Of a DNA stretch of 53,525 bases, positions 17,671 through 27,213 are shown piece by piece. The notes beneath the pieces are model-generated. The model ran no database searches and had not been told where the DNA came from. It saw nothing but the letters and a program-made list of their open reading frames with translations. The stretch comes from an uncultured Chromatiaceae bacterium (GTDB lineage Bacteria > Pseudomonadota > Gammaproteobacteria > Tenderiales > Tenderiaceae). Where the stretch lies: the NCBI GenBank assembly GCA_945787735.1, contig CALZIQ010000006.1, positions 7,332 to 60,856 on the forward strand. Direction: 5' to 3'. The translations under genes were made by a program, and so were the position numbers. How positions within the stretch are numbered: position 1 is the first letter of the stretch; every line of letters begins with the position of its first letter.

Positions 17671-17978
17671 TTCATCACCTCCCGGTCCGCTTCCCTTTGG
17701 ACACAAGTATGAAAATTGACCCGCCCCGTCTCACCTATAATTTAGCTTAGAAAATTCACCCTCCAATGTATAGCTCATATGCCGATATCAGCATACCGGA
17801 CAAACAAGTTTATTTTTATTGTTTTCACCAACTGACGCACACCGAAAGTGAGAAACGGCTCACAACCGGGGCTAACAAGCACAGATAAAATGCCGAAAAC
17901 TCTAATGATTAGCACCACAAGTGTAGTCCAGACATTGTTCTGACAAATTCAGCACCCAGCCGCGTTACTGAGAACACC
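17671..17978. other. 308-nt divergent intergenic region
   Basis: This AT-rich gap separates two divergent genes (the small acidic protein on minus, the cNMP/rhodanese protein on plus). No open frame of note is present. It must hold two promoters; TATAAT-like strings occur near 17739, but I cannot pair them confidently with -35 elements. Confidence 0.4.
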
Positions 17979-19790
17979 ATGAAACAAGCCGCTCAAACCA
18001 TCAACAGCACGCAGCTGAGACAATTTGCCCCGCTCGGCAAATTGAGTGATGAAGACGCTCAGGAATTACTGCGCACTTCGATCACCATCCGCCTGTCACC
18101 AGGTACTCCCGTGTTCAGAAAAGATGACACAGACAAGCAGGTGTTCTACCTGCTCAAAGGCAAGATTGAGGTGCGCGGGGAAAACAAAAAAATCGTAATC
18201 GAGGCCGGCACCAAAGAGGCGCGCATTCCGTTTGGACACCATCTCCCTGGTCAGGTCTCCGCCAAGGCGCTGGATGAGTCCGTGCTGGTCAGTTTTGATG
18301 CTGACATGCTCGACCTGTTTCTAAATTGGACCAATCCCAATGCTTATGTCGTCAACGAAGTGGAAACAAGCAAAGACCACGAGTGGATGAATAGCCTGTT
18401 GCAATCCCGCGGCCTATTGCGTTTTACGGACTCGCAAATGAACACACTACTTGACCGCATGAATGAGATCCATGTGAAGGCGGGCGATGCCGTGGTGTCA
18501 CAGGATAGTAATGACGACCATTACTATGTCATCAAAAAGGGCAAGGCCACTGTTTCGCGCAAACCGGATGCCAACGCCAAAGATATCAAACTGGGAGAAT
18601 TGCGCGAAGGCGATGCCTTTGGCGAAGAGTCCATCCTAACAGCGTCACCTCGCGGCGCGACCATTACCATGCAGGAAGACGGCAGTCTGATGCGATTATC
18701 AAAGCAGGACTTTTCCGAACTGTTGGCCCAGCCTCTACTGACCACCATTTCATGGGACCAGGCGCTGGCTAAGGTGGCAACCGGCGCAACATTTGTTGAT
18801 ATACGGTTAGAAGATGAGTTCAAAGCACTCAATATTCCCAGCAGCGTTAATATACCTTTACCGCTGATGCGCCTGAAAATGAAGCACCTAAACAAGCATC
18901 AAAAATATATTGTCTACTGTAATGACGGCAGCCGTAGCTCCGTTGCTGCTTTTCTGATGAATCGACATGGCTTTGATGCTTTCATTCTTGATGGCGGTAT
19001 GGCAACCGCCATGCCCCACCTTGCCCTTAGGCAAATGAGCCCGCTTGAAAATAGCAGCGACGATGACAAAACTGAAGCAAAAGAAAAACAAGCTAGCGAG
19101 CCCAAACAGGATGAGAGCCTAGCGAATGAATATGAAAGTAAAAGTGAAGCCAGCATAAACGAAACAGAACAAGGTAAAAGCTTTTGTTCACTGGCGGATT
19201 ACTGGGGCGCTACGGTTGAAGATGCCTCGAACGATTCTTTCGTCGACAGCGACGCACTCCACAATGTAGAAAAAACAAAAGTAACTGCATCTTCACATTC
19301 AAAAGTAGAAACCGTTTTCGAAGAGAAATCAGCCACCAAAAAAACCACCGTCACAGCACTTCCCCTTACACACATCTCGCAACCAGAAACCAATCCATAC
19401 GGCGGCAGTCATTTTTTCCGCAACAGCATGATTGGCATCTGCGCACTAGGCCTGGTTGCAGCACTCGGCATGATGCAATTAAACCCTGAGGCTAGCGCGC
19501 CAAACACGACAACAACACCGGGATTTACATCCACCGTTATGGAGAAAAATGAGGTTCCCCCTGCCAGGGCAACGCCTGTCTCGAACAGAGATCCCGCTCC
19601 GCTCAGCAGTGCGGATAATCAGCGTGAGATAATTAGCCAAGCCATCAAGATGGACATGATGATTGAATCAGCCGAGATCGAAACAAAAGAAACTGACATG
19701 GCCGAAGCATTAGAATATCACCCCGTCATTACACCGACCCCTCCTAAACAAACCGCACTCGATCCTGCCACACGCGGCTTTCTCGAATAA
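17979..19790 (+). CDS. Double cNMP-binding + rhodanese protein with C-terminal membrane anchor
   Basis: The 603-aa protein begins with a degenerate cNMP-binding fold (about 15-120). A second one (about 140-250) has an intact phosphate cassette, [17 protein letters not shown] rhodanese domain (about 258-352) follows, with active-site Cys314 in [11 protein letters not shown] low-complexity acidic linker of about 120 residues leads to one membrane helix (about 484-502). The last 100 residues would be periplasmic if the N-terminal domains are cytoplasmic. The likely role is cNMP-gated sulfur transfer or sensing, which is inference from domains. A rho-independent-like hairpin without a U-tract follows. 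Confidence 0.85.
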   Translation: MKQAAQTINSTQLRQFAPLGKLSDEDAQELLRTSITIRLSPGTPVFRKDDTDKQVFYLLKGKIEVRGENKKIVIEAGTKEARIPFGHHLPGQVSAKALDESVLVSFDADMLDLFLNWTNPNAYVVNEVETSKDHEWMNSLLQSRGLLRFTDSQMNTLLDRMNEIHVKAGDAVVSQDSNDDHYYVIKKGKATVSRKPDANAKDIKLGELREGDAFGEESILTASPRGATITMQEDGSLMRLSKQDFSELLAQPLLTTISWDQALAKVATGATFVDIRLEDEFKALNIPSSVNIPLPLMRLKMKHLNKHQKYIVYCNDGSRSSVAAFLMNRHGFDAFILDGGMATAMPHLALRQMSPLENSSDDDKTEAKEKQASEPKQDESLANEYESKSEASINETEQGKSFCSLADYWGATVEDASNDSFVDSDALHNVEKTKVTASSHSKVETVFEEKSATKKTTVTALPLTHISQPETNPYGGSHFFRNSMIGICALGLVAALGMMQLNPEASAPNTTTTPGFTSTVMEKNEVPPARATPVSNRDPAPLSSADNQREIISQAIKMDMMIESAEIETKETDMAEALEYHPVITPTPPKQTALDPATRGFLE

Positions 19791-19807
19791 GACCAAAAAC
19801 ATGCCCG

Positions 19808-19832
19808 GCCCCATGTGTTGACCACATGGGGC
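19808..19832. other. Perfect 10-bp hairpin downstream of cNMP/rhodanese gene
   Basis: GCCCCATGTG pairs exactly with CACATGGGGC around a TTGAC loop. No T-run follows on either strand, so it is not a classical intrinsic terminator. It may stabilise the upstream mRNA 3' end or be a protein-binding dyad before the lexA promoter. Confidence 0.5.
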
Positions 19833-19833
19833 T

Positions 19834-19885
19834 TGCGCACGCAAAATCACTGTGTATACTTACAGCATACTGTATGGATACTCAG
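19834..19885 (+). promoter_or_regulatory. lexA promoter with LexA operator(s)
   Basis: A perfect SOS box CTGTGTATACTTACAG (CTGT-N8-ACAG) lies at 19850-19865 and contains a -10-like TATACT (19855-19860). A -35-like TTGCGC lies 16 nt upstream. A second, imperfect box CTGTATGGATACTCAG spans 19870-19885 just before the ribosome site. Paired boxes before lexA are the E. coli arrangement and imply autorepression. Confidence 0.88.
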
Positions 19886-19891
19886 GAGTGC

Positions 19892-20500
19892 GTGAAATTG
19901 GAAAAACTCACCGCAAGACAGCAAGAGATTTTGCAGCTGATTCGTGATTTCATCACCGAGACCGGCATGCCACCAACCCGGGCCGAAATCGCAGAAACGC
20001 TAGGTTTCCGCTCTGCCAATGCCGCTGAAGACCACCTTAAGGCCTTGGCGCGCAAGGGCGTGATCGAATTGATGTCAGGCGCATCACGCGGTATCCGCCT
20101 ACTCGAAAAAGAGGGCCTACCCCTAGTCGGTCGGGTTGCCGCAGGCGAACCGATTCTGGCCCAAGAACATATTGAAGACCACCTTAAGATCGATCCACAA
20201 CTATTTCACCCTTCGGCCGATTATCTGCTCCGGGTTCATGGTATGAGTATGCGTGATGTCGGCATCCTAGATGGCGACCTGTTGGCTGTTCACCATCACC
20301 CAACCGCACATAATGGCCAGATTGTAGTGGCGCGCCTGGACGAAGATGTCACGGTCAAACGCTTTAAACAACGCGGCAACATCGTCACTCTGATTGCAGA
20401 AAATCCGGATTTTGAACCCATCCGCGTCGACCTGCGCCAACAGGAGCTGGCTATTGAAGGCATTGCTGTCGGCGTCATACGGCAAGGGGCTGAATTATGA
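19892..20500 (+). CDS. lexA: SOS repressor LexA
   Basis: LexA represses SOS genes and self-cleaves when RecA filaments form. From the GTG at 19892 the protein is 202 aa, identical in length to E. coli LexA. The winged helix ([23 protein letters not shown]), cleavage site Ala84-Gly85 in VGRVAAGEP, Ser119 in HGMSMRD and Lys156 in VTVKRF fall at the E. coli numbers. That is why I reject the tracked ATG at 19826, which lies upstream of the operators. The stop overlaps the next ATG, so lexA and the SulA-like gene are coupled. Confidence 0.96.
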   Translation: MKLEKLTARQQEILQLIRDFITETGMPPTRAEIAETLGFRSANAAEDHLKALARKGVIELMSGASRGIRLLEKEGLPLVGRVAAGEPILAQEHIEDHLKIDPQLFHPSADYLLRVHGMSMRDVGILDGDLLAVHHHPTAHNGQIVVARLDEDVTVKRFKQRGNIVTLIAENPDFEPIRVDLRQQELAIEGIAVGVIRQGAEL

Positions 20501-21123
20501 AACCGGTCAATCTAAGCCTAGATTTTACTCAATCCGGCATGCACAGCTCTTCGCTCATGGATGCCATCAGCACAGGGTATGCCGCGCTGGACGTGATGCT
20601 GCCGCATGGCGGCTGGCCGGTGGGTGCCATCACCGAAATCTTTTGCCCCGATGACAGCCGCTTTGCCTTGCCCCTGATCTGGCCTGCCCTGGCGCGGCTC
20701 AGCCAGGCCAAACGCTGGCTGGCTATGATCGCGCCTCCCAATGCGCCAAGTGGCGGGCAGCTTCAGGCTGAAGGTATCGACCTTTCCCATGTGCTCATGA
20801 TTCATCCACATGCCACCAGCAACGGCCTGTGGGCAGTTGAACACGCCCTGCGCGCCGGCACCTGTGCAGCCGTACTCAGCTGGGTCAGCCATGCCGACCA
20901 CCACTCCATGCAGGACCTGCGCGGTGCCGCCCTGGCCGGCAACAGCTGTGGACTAATCTTTCGTCCAGAAAGAGCCATGGAGCAACCCAGTGCCGCCGGT
21001 ATGCGACTGCGACTGTCCGCCACGTCCGATATGGGCATCTATGTTGAGCTACTGGAACAGCGACGCAATCGCACCCACACAGCCACCTATATCGAAACGC
21101 AACAGCTGAGCAAAACAGGCTAG
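20497..21123 (+). CDS. SulA/ImuA-like RecA-fold SOS protein
   Basis: This is a 208-aa protein of the SulA/ImuA superfamily: [25 protein letters not shown] at the start, [24 protein letters not shown] in the middle, [14 protein letters not shown] late. SulA-type members downstream of lexA (as in Pseudomonas) block FtsZ during SOS; ImuA-type members assist mutagenic polymerases. No imuB or dnaE2 follows, which favours the cell-division-inhibitor reading, but the length and N-terminus are closer to ImuA. Translational overlap with lexA (ATGA) puts it in the SOS operon. Confidence 0.75.
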   Translation: MKPVNLSLDFTQSGMHSSSLMDAISTGYAALDVMLPHGGWPVGAITEIFCPDDSRFALPLIWPALARLSQAKRWLAMIAPPNAPSGGQLQAEGIDLSHVLMIHPHATSNGLWAVEHALRAGTCAAVLSWVSHADHHSMQDLRGAALAGNSCGLIFRPERAMEQPSAAGMRLRLSATSDMGIYVELLEQRRNRTHTATYIETQQLSKTG

Positions 21124-21148
21124 CACGCCTTTTCAGGGCCGCTGCAAA

Positions 21149-22264
21149 ATGGCAAATCAAGCTTTAATGAAAGACGGCCTGGATCAACAGGCCATCAAAC
21201 GCATTGCCAAAAGCATCCAACAGACAGGTTATCCCTTAGACCTCAACGCATTCTGTCGAGATGCACAACGAGGGCTCAACAAGCTCGAACTCAAACAACG
21301 CGTACATCACATCATCAGCGTTTTACACCGCCACCTGCCGGATGACTTTAATCAAAGTGCGGAGATTTTATTTAACACCAAACAATACTGGGATTATGGC
21401 GACCAGAACGACCCCCTAAGTGGTTTCGCCGCCTGGCCAGTGATCGACTACAGTGCCACGTATGGCTTGCAACACCCAGACGTATCCCTCGCCTTACTCA
21501 AACACCTGACCTCACTGTTCTCAGCAGAGTTCGCCATTCGTGCCTTTCTCATCCACCACTATGAATATACATATCAACAGCTACAACAGTGGTGTGACTC
21601 ACCCGATGAACATGTGAGGCGGCTTGTCTCTGAAGGCAGTCGCCCTCGCCTGCCTTGGGGTCAACGACTAAATCAATTTATTCAATCTCCGCAGCCAGTC
21701 ATTACACTTCTCAACAAACTAAAGGATGACTCCAGCCACTATGTACGCCGTTCCGTCGCCAACAATCTGAATGACATATCAAAAGACCATCCTGATACGA
21801 TTATCCGCTTATGCACTCAATGGCAACGCAAACCAACACCGGAACGGCAGTGGATCATCAAACATGCCTGCCGCAGTCTTATCAAGTCCGGCCATCCAGA
21901 GTGTCTTGCCTTGCTTGGATTTAACAAGTCACCCAAGATCAACCGGCCTGGCTTGCAACTCAGCCGTAAAACGATAACCATGGGCGAGAAACTCGACTTT
22001 AGTGTCTTGATAAAATCACGTGCGCAAAAAGCGCAGAAACTGGTCGTTGACTACACGGTCCACTACATCAAGGCAAACGGCAGCAGCAAACCGAAAACAT
22101 TCAAACTCAAAACCTTCACGCTCGCCCCCGGCGAAGAAAGATGCATATCCAAAACACTTTCATTCAAGCCTATCACTACCCGCACATACTACCCTGGCCT
22201 CCACGCCATCGAGCTTTTCATAAATGGCAACTCATACAAAAAAGCGATCTTTCACGTGCATTGA
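21149..22264 (+). CDS. alkC: AlkC-family DNA alkylation repair protein with Ig-like domain
   Basis: The 371-aa protein matches HEAT-like-repeat DNA glycosylases of the AlkC group, which excise N3-methylated purines. Diagnostic stretches are RRLVSEGSRPRLPWG, LKDDSSHYVRRSVANNLNDI and ERQWIIKHACRSLIKSGH. Residues after about 270 form a beta-rich module (KTITMGEKLDFSVLIKS to HAIELFINGN) like the C-terminal Ig-like domain described for Pseudomonas AlkC. It starts 25 nt after the SulA-like stop with no terminator between, so it is likely read from the lexA promoter. Confidence 0.85.
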   Translation: MANQALMKDGLDQQAIKRIAKSIQQTGYPLDLNAFCRDAQRGLNKLELKQRVHHIISVLHRHLPDDFNQSAEILFNTKQYWDYGDQNDPLSGFAAWPVIDYSATYGLQHPDVSLALLKHLTSLFSAEFAIRAFLIHHYEYTYQQLQQWCDSPDEHVRRLVSEGSRPRLPWGQRLNQFIQSPQPVITLLNKLKDDSSHYVRRSVANNLNDISKDHPDTIIRLCTQWQRKPTPERQWIIKHACRSLIKSGHPECLALLGFNKSPKINRPGLQLSRKTITMGEKLDFSVLIKSRAQKAQKLVVDYTVHYIKANGSSKPKTFKLKTFTLAPGEERCISKTLSFKPITTRTYYPGLHAIELFINGNSYKKAIFHVH

Positions 22265-22389
22265 AAAAATGATCACAATTATATAAAAACCCTTAACCGT
22301 AATATTCGCATATTGCCAAAAAAAACCAATCATGAAACCATTAAGCTCCCGCTGAATTTCAGAAAAAACACATCGACAGGCAGGATGGA

Positions 22390-23907
22390 ATGAATAGCGA
22401 CGAGATTTTGGATACCATTCCGGCACACCTGCTTCTGCTTGATGACAAAGGCTCGGTGCATGAATTTCACACCACCGACCGAATCAACGGCCATCCCATG
22501 CCTCAAAACTGCGGCATCAATATAAACACACTCTTTTCGCACACCATCTCTCGGCGTTATTTACACACCATAAAAAAACTAAAAATAGCTGACAGCCCCA
22601 TCAGCTTTGACTATGCAATCAATCAAAATGGACAACAGCATCACTTCAGAGCGCATGGATCACAGCAGGACAGTAATTATCTCTTTATCATCCAAACGAC
22701 CAGCGAAGATTCCCACGCCAAGGAAGAGACAGAAAAGCTCTATGAGCAAATCCGCAAAGCACAAAAAATGGAGGCACTGGGGCGATTAAGCAGCGGCATT
22801 GCACACGACTTCAATAACATTCTTGCCAGCATTCTTGGTTATGCCGACCTGACACTGGATATTGTCAGCAGCCAAGGACAGCAGGAGCTTGTACGCTACA
22901 TCAATGAAGTGATCAACGAGGGCGAAAAGGCGCGCGACTTGATCACCCAAATGCTCGTATTTGCACGCACCAGCCCGAATGAAGACATAGCCCTAAATCC
23001 TGCACCATTGGTAAAGGAATTGGCCAAAGTGATTCGCACCTCTTTACCCAATAATATCAAGCTGATCATTAATACCGAAGCAGATCTGCAAAAAATTCTT
23101 ATTGCGCCCTCACAACTGCAGCAAGTCATCCTCAATATTTGCAACAACAGCCTTGAATCAATGGCAGAAAAACATGGCCAAATCACTATCAGCCTATGCA
23201 ATGCCAGTTGTTTCGATGCCAAATGCAGTGCCTGCCATCAACACTTCGATGGTGATTTTGTCGAAATTTCAATTGCTGATGACGGTGAAGGTATTGACCC
23301 TGATAAACTCGACCAGATCTTCAATGCTTTTTACACCAGCCGAGATAATACCGAGCAAAGTGGCATGGGTTTAGTAACGGTAGATGAAATTCTTCATGAA
23401 CACCAAGGGCATATCCTTGTCGAATCAATTGTGAATTACGGCACAACAACACGCTTGCTTTTCCCCGCCGCCAAAAACCCGCAGCAGATCAAATCCGAAC
23501 AAACCGACAAACAACTGTGCAGTCGCGCCAGCATCCTGATAATCGAGGATGAAGAAACAATTGCCAACCTGCAAAGTGAGCTACTCCAATCTCGAGGTTT
23601 CAGTACAGCAACTTACTCTGATGCTTATGAGGCTTTATCAAGACTCAAGGCAACACCGGGCAAATTCGACTGCATTGTGATTGATCAATTGATGCCATCT
23701 CTTTCCGGCATCGAGTTTTCCAAACTGGCATTACAGCTACGCCCCAAAATCCCCATTATTTTATGCCTAGCCAACAGACAGCCTGTTGATCAGCACACAC
23801 TTGACCTGCTGGGAATTCGAGGACAGCTGCAAAAACCGTTTACTTCAGAACAGTTGATTGAGGAAATCTGTAAATTAGTGCAGACCGAAAAAGAAATTGG
23901 GGGCTAA
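22390..23907 (+). CDS. Hybrid sensor histidine kinase (HisKA-HATPase-REC)
   Basis: The 505-aa cytoplasmic protein has a PAS-like N-terminal region (about 1-105), a short coil, and a dimerisation domain with His139 in SGIAHDFNNILASI. The ATPase domain shows N-box NICNNSLESM and G-boxes ADDGEGI and SGMGL. A C-terminal receiver follows, with Asp432 in IVIDQLMPSLSG and the conserved Lys in QLQKPFT. Four cysteines (270, 274, 279, 282) form a CxxxCxxxxCxxC insertion between N and G1 boxes, which could bind a metal. No cognate response regulator is adjacent, so it is an orphan here. Confidence 0.9.
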   Translation: MNSDEILDTIPAHLLLLDDKGSVHEFHTTDRINGHPMPQNCGININTLFSHTISRRYLHTIKKLKIADSPISFDYAINQNGQQHHFRAHGSQQDSNYLFIIQTTSEDSHAKEETEKLYEQIRKAQKMEALGRLSSGIAHDFNNILASILGYADLTLDIVSSQGQQELVRYINEVINEGEKARDLITQMLVFARTSPNEDIALNPAPLVKELAKVIRTSLPNNIKLIINTEADLQKILIAPSQLQQVILNICNNSLESMAEKHGQITISLCNASCFDAKCSACHQHFDGDFVEISIADDGEGIDPDKLDQIFNAFYTSRDNTEQSGMGLVTVDEILHEHQGHILVESIVNYGTTTRLLFPAAKNPQQIKSEQTDKQLCSRASILIIEDEETIANLQSELLQSRGFSTATYSDAYEALSRLKATPGKFDCIVIDQLMPSLSGIEFSKLALQLRPKIPIILCLANRQPVDQHTLDLLGIRGQLQKPFTSEQLIEEICKLVQTEKEIGG

Positions 23908-23915
23908 GCCCCCAA
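23886..23915 (-). terminator. Intrinsic terminator of the glycine-cleavage operon
   Basis: The hairpin TTGGGGGC / GCCCCCAA has a three-base TAA loop that is also the stop codon of the plus-strand kinase. On the minus strand it is followed by TTTCTTTTTC, a U-rich tract. It lies 5 nt past the PfkB-kinase stop codon. Confidence 0.75.
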
Positions 23916-23920
23916 GAACA

Positions 23921-24853
23921 TTAAAGATAATAACCGAAGGCTTCGTTAAATTTGTCGTCGAACGACTGGCGGTCAAATCTGTGATTCTGTGTACCATGGT
24001 GCTCTATCTTGATAGCGCCCATTAAAGAGGCAAGCCGCCCCGTACTTTCCCAGTCCATGTCATGCATCAAGCCATACAGCAGGCCGGCACGATAAGCATC
24101 ACCACAACCGGTAGGATCAACCATTTGATCGGTTTTTGCCGCTGGAATATCGATACGATGCTGTTTGGTGTAGATATGCGATCCCTGCCCACCCATTGTC
24201 ACTATCAACGCCTCGACATACTCGGCAAGCTCATGCGGTGATTTACCGGTGCGATCTTGCAGCAACTGCATTTCGTAATCATTGACGGTGACCCAGGTGG
24301 CCTGCTCAACAAATCTCATCAGATCATCACCATCAAACATGGGCATGCCCTGGCCGGGATCAAAAATAAATGGGATATCCAGATCAGCCAACTGTTGGGC
24401 ATGTTCAATCATGCCGTCGCGGCCATCGGGTGAAACGATACCGATCTTCACACCTTTGGCATCACTGACCTGGTTTTCATGCGACATACCCATCGCACCC
24501 GGATGAAAGGCCGTGATCTGGTTATCATCCATGTCGGTAGTGATAAAGGCTTGTCCGGTATAGGCCCCTTCGATTATTTTTATATGCGCACGTGAAATAC
24601 GACACTCTTCCATCCACTCAGCATAGGGCAAGAAATCCGTACCCACGGTCGCCATCGGCAGGGGCTCGCCACCGAGCAGTTTCAAGTTATAGGCAATGTT
24701 GCCAGCACAACCGCCGAATTCACGCCGCATGTCCGGCACCAGAAAGGAGACATTCAACATGTGCACCTTATCCGGCAGGATGTGGTTCTTGAAACGGTCG
24801 TGGAAGACCATGATGTGATCGTACGCATAAGAACCACAAATCAGTGCAGACAT
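23921..24853 (-). CDS. PfkB-family carbohydrate/nucleoside kinase (adenosine-kinase-like)
   Basis: The 310-aa sugar kinase of the ribokinase/PfkB fold shows N-terminal GSYAYDHIMVFHDRF, the substrate-side FGGCAGNIAYNLKLLGG, and the C-terminal signature DPTGCGDAYRAGLLYG with the catalytic Asp. Proteobacterial homologues are often annotated as adenosine kinase; the substrate is not provable here. It follows dgkA by 15 nt and is the last gene before the terminator, so it belongs to the glycine-cleavage transcript. Confidence 0.85.
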   Translation of the reverse strand: MSALICGSYAYDHIMVFHDRFKNHILPDKVHMLNVSFLVPDMRREFGGCAGNIAYNLKLLGGEPLPMATVGTDFLPYAEWMEECRISRAHIKIIEGAYTGQAFITTDMDDNQITAFHPGAMGMSHENQVSDAKGVKIGIVSPDGRDGMIEHAQQLADLDIPFIFDPGQGMPMFDGDDLMRFVEQATWVTVNDYEMQLLQDRTGKSPHELAEYVEALIVTMGGQGSHIYTKQHRIDIPAAKTDQMVDPTGCGDAYRAGLLYGLMHDMDWESTGRLASLMGAIKIEHHGTQNHRFDRQSFDDKFNEAFGYYL

Positions 24854-24868
24854 AAACGTTCCCTTCTT

Positions 24869-25231
24869 TTAAACAAATAAAACAAACAACCAAATAAGCG
24901 TAGCATTGACAAAAGCGACAAACACCGCCGCAGAACCGATATCTTTGGCACGGCCTGCCAACGTATGCTGCTCAGGACCGATACGATCCACCACCGCCTC
25001 CACAGCAGAGTTTAACAGTTCGACCATCAAGACTAGAAGCAGACTGCCAATAAGCAACGCATACTCGATGCCGTCATCTCCCAACCACAAGGCGACAGGC
25101 GTCATGATCAACAATAAAAACAACTCTTGCCGGAAAGCAGCCTCATGCTTAAATGCCGCGCGAAAGCCTTTCCAGGAATAGCCTGTAGCATCAATGATAC
25201 GGCCTATTCCGGTTTTTCCGGGTTTAGGCAT
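24869..25231 (-). CDS. dgkA: Diacylglycerol kinase DgkA
   Basis: DgkA is a small inner-membrane enzyme that phosphorylates diacylglycerol left over from membrane-derived oligosaccharide or LPS modification. The 120-aa protein has three hydrophobic helices. The catalytic block [17 protein letters not shown] is followed by [16 protein letters not shown], and the N-terminal [15 protein letters not shown] is the family surface helix. Its ATG overlaps the gcvPB stop by 8 nt (ATGCCTAA), so it is translationally coupled to a glycine-cleavage gene. Confidence 0.94.
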   Translation of the reverse strand: MPKPGKTGIGRIIDATGYSWKGFRAAFKHEAAFRQELFLLLIMTPVALWLGDDGIEYALLIGSLLLVLMVELLNSAVEAVVDRIGPEQHTLAGRAKDIGSAAVFVAFVNATLIWLFVLFV

Positions 25232-26681
25232 TCGCCTCGTTATCTTTCCAAGTCAGATCCAACTCACGCGCGGCACGCACATCATCCAAACGACGTGAAG
25301 GAAGGGTATAAGGCGCACCTTTGAGCTGATCCACATTCTGCTCGGCTTCTAGCTTGATCTTAGTCATGGCTTCGACAAAACCATCCAACTCCGACTTGGC
25401 CTCGGTCTCTGTCGGCTCAATCAAAAAACACTCAGGCACCAGCAACGGAAAATAGGTTGTCGGTGCATGAAAACCATAATCCAACAGGCGCTTGGCAAAA
25501 TCCATGGCCGTGGCGTTCTGTTCCTTGGCTTGGCGTTTCAGCGTCAGAATGAACTCATGCGTGGCGCGCCGCTCAGGGTAGGCCATATCAAATCCAGCCT
25601 TTTTCAGCTGTACCATCATATAGTTTGCATTGAGCGTGGCGTACTCCGCCACACGCTCCATGCCTTCACGCCCCAGCAATCTGGCATACACATAGGCCCG
25701 CAACAACACACCAATGTTACCGGTAAAGGCAGACATGCGACCGATGCTGTGCGGACAATCTTTTTCAGTCAACCAGCGATAGTTATCTTCTTCTTTTGTT
25801 ACCATAGGAATAGGCAGGAAGGGGATCAAACGTTCGCTCACTCCAACAGGCCCCGCACCCGGGCCACCACCGCCATGTGGAGTGGAAAAGGTCTTATGCA
25901 AATTCATATGAATCACATCAAAACCCATGTCTCCGGGGCGCACCTTGCCAAGAATGGCATTCAGATTGGCGCCATCGTAATAAAGCAGACCACCAGCATC
26001 GTGCACAATTTTGGCAATCTCGGTAATTTTGCGCTCAAACACGCCGACCGTGGATGGGTTGGTCAACATGATGCCAGCAGTTTGAGGGCCCACTGCCGCT
26101 TTTAGCGCTTCGATATCAATATCGCCATCACCCTTGGTGGGGATTTCCTTCACCTTATAACCACACATCACCGCCGTGGCAGGATTTGTACCGTGGGCGG
26201 CATCAGGCACGATGATCTCACAGCGAGCATCATCACCACGCGACTCATGATAGGCGCGTATCATCGCCACACCGGCAAACTCACCTTGAGCACCCGCTGC
26301 AGGGATCAAGGAGACCTCTTTCATGCCGGTCACTTCTTTCAAGATCTGCTGTAGATCATAGAGACAAGACAACAAACCTTGGCCGGAAGAATCAGGCGCA
26401 TAAGGATGACGCCCGGCAAGACCAGGCAACAAAGCCATGGAGTTACAAATGCGCGGATTGTATTTCATGGTGCAGGACCCGAGCGGATAAAACTCGGTAT
26501 CGATGGAAAAATTCTTCTGCGACAAGCGGGTGTAATGGCGCACCACCTGCATCTCCGACACCTCTGGCAGGGTCGGGCGCGACTTGCGCTGCAGATTATC
26601 CGGGATGCCACTTACTTCAACCTTGTCGGCAACTTGTCCGGCCGCATATCGACCAGTACGAGATTGTTCAAAAATCAACAT
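25224..26681 (-). CDS. gcvPB: Glycine dehydrogenase (decarboxylating) subunit 2
   Basis: This is the beta subunit of the split P-protein of the glycine cleavage system. With GcvPA it decarboxylates glycine and passes aminomethyl to lipoyl-GcvH. The 485-aa protein has the pyridoxal-phosphate lysine Lys263 in [18 protein letters not shown]. Other conserved blocks are [39 protein letters not shown] and YYDGANLNA. The two-subunit form is common in many Gammaproteobacteria outside Enterobacterales. It is separated from gcvPA by tpx. Confidence 0.96.
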   Translation of the reverse strand: MLIFEQSRTGRYAAGQVADKVEVSGIPDNLQRKSRPTLPEVSEMQVVRHYTRLSQKNFSIDTEFYPLGSCTMKYNPRICNSMALLPGLAGRHPYAPDSSGQGLLSCLYDLQQILKEVTGMKEVSLIPAAGAQGEFAGVAMIRAYHESRGDDARCEIIVPDAAHGTNPATAVMCGYKVKEIPTKGDGDIDIEALKAAVGPQTAGIMLTNPSTVGVFERKITEIAKIVHDAGGLLYYDGANLNAILGKVRPGDMGFDVIHMNLHKTFSTPHGGGGPGAGPVGVSERLIPFLPIPMVTKEEDNYRWLTEKDCPHSIGRMSAFTGNIGVLLRAYVYARLLGREGMERVAEYATLNANYMMVQLKKAGFDMAYPERRATHEFILTLKRQAKEQNATAMDFAKRLLDYGFHAPTTYFPLLVPECFLIEPTETEAKSELDGFVEAMTKIKLEAEQNVDQLKGAPYTLPSRRLDDVRAARELDLTWKDNEANA

Positions 26682-26707
26682 AAGTTTACGTCTTCTATTC
26701 TGTTATG

Positions 26708-27211
26708 TTATTCAGTTAAGGCGGCCATGGCGGCATCATAATCGGGCTCATCCGCCACATCCTTCACCAGTTCGACATGGATGACCTTGCCCTGCGCATC
26801 GATTACCACCACGGCCCGAGCTGTGAGGCCCGCCAACGGACCGTCCACCATCAACACGCCATACTCTTTGGCAAAGCGACGCGAACGCATCATCGACAGC
26901 GGCACCACGTTTTTTAGCTTTTCCACCCCACAAAAACGGCTTTGGGCGAAGGGCAAGTCGGCCGAGATCATCAGCATCACCACGTCATCACGGCCTTCGG
27001 CCAGTTGATTAAATTTCTTCGTCGAGATGGCACACACCGGGGTATCGAGGCTGGGCACGATGTTGAGCAAAACCTTTTTGCCGATGAAATCCGCCAGAAC
27101 CTTGTCCTGCAACTTGGCATTGACCAACTTGAAGTCCGGCGCTGAATTGCCCACTTCCGGCAGTTCACCGATGGTATTAACGGCCTGGCCACGCAGCTCG
27201 ATGCTTGCCAT
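26708..27211 (-). CDS. tpx: Thiol peroxidase Tpx
   Basis: Tpx is an atypical two-cysteine peroxiredoxin that reduces alkyl hydroperoxides with thioredoxin. The 167-aa length is normal. The peroxidatic Cys60 lies in VPSLDTPVCAIST and the resolving Cys94 in SRFCGVE; the N-terminal GELPEVGNSAPDFKLV is typical. It sits inside the glycine-cleavage operon, 2 nt after gcvPA and 26 nt before gcvPB, so it should be made together with the P-protein. This location is unusual. Confidence 0.95.
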   Translation of the reverse strand: MASIELRGQAVNTIGELPEVGNSAPDFKLVNAKLQDKVLADFIGKKVLLNIVPSLDTPVCAISTKKFNQLAEGRDDVVMLMISADLPFAQSRFCGVEKLKNVVPLSMMRSRRFAKEYGVLMVDGPLAGLTARAVVVIDAQGKVIHVELVKDVADEPDYDAAMAALTE

Positions 27212-27213
27212 AC

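Noticed and set aside
23220-23245. CSACH in the histidine kinase as a heme c site
   Set aside because: The protein has no signal peptide and is cytoplasmic, where heme c is not attached; the four cysteines fit a metal site better.
25467-26105. 212-aa plus-strand ORF opposite gcvPB
   Set aside because: It is antisense to a well-conserved gene, with no recognisable domain.
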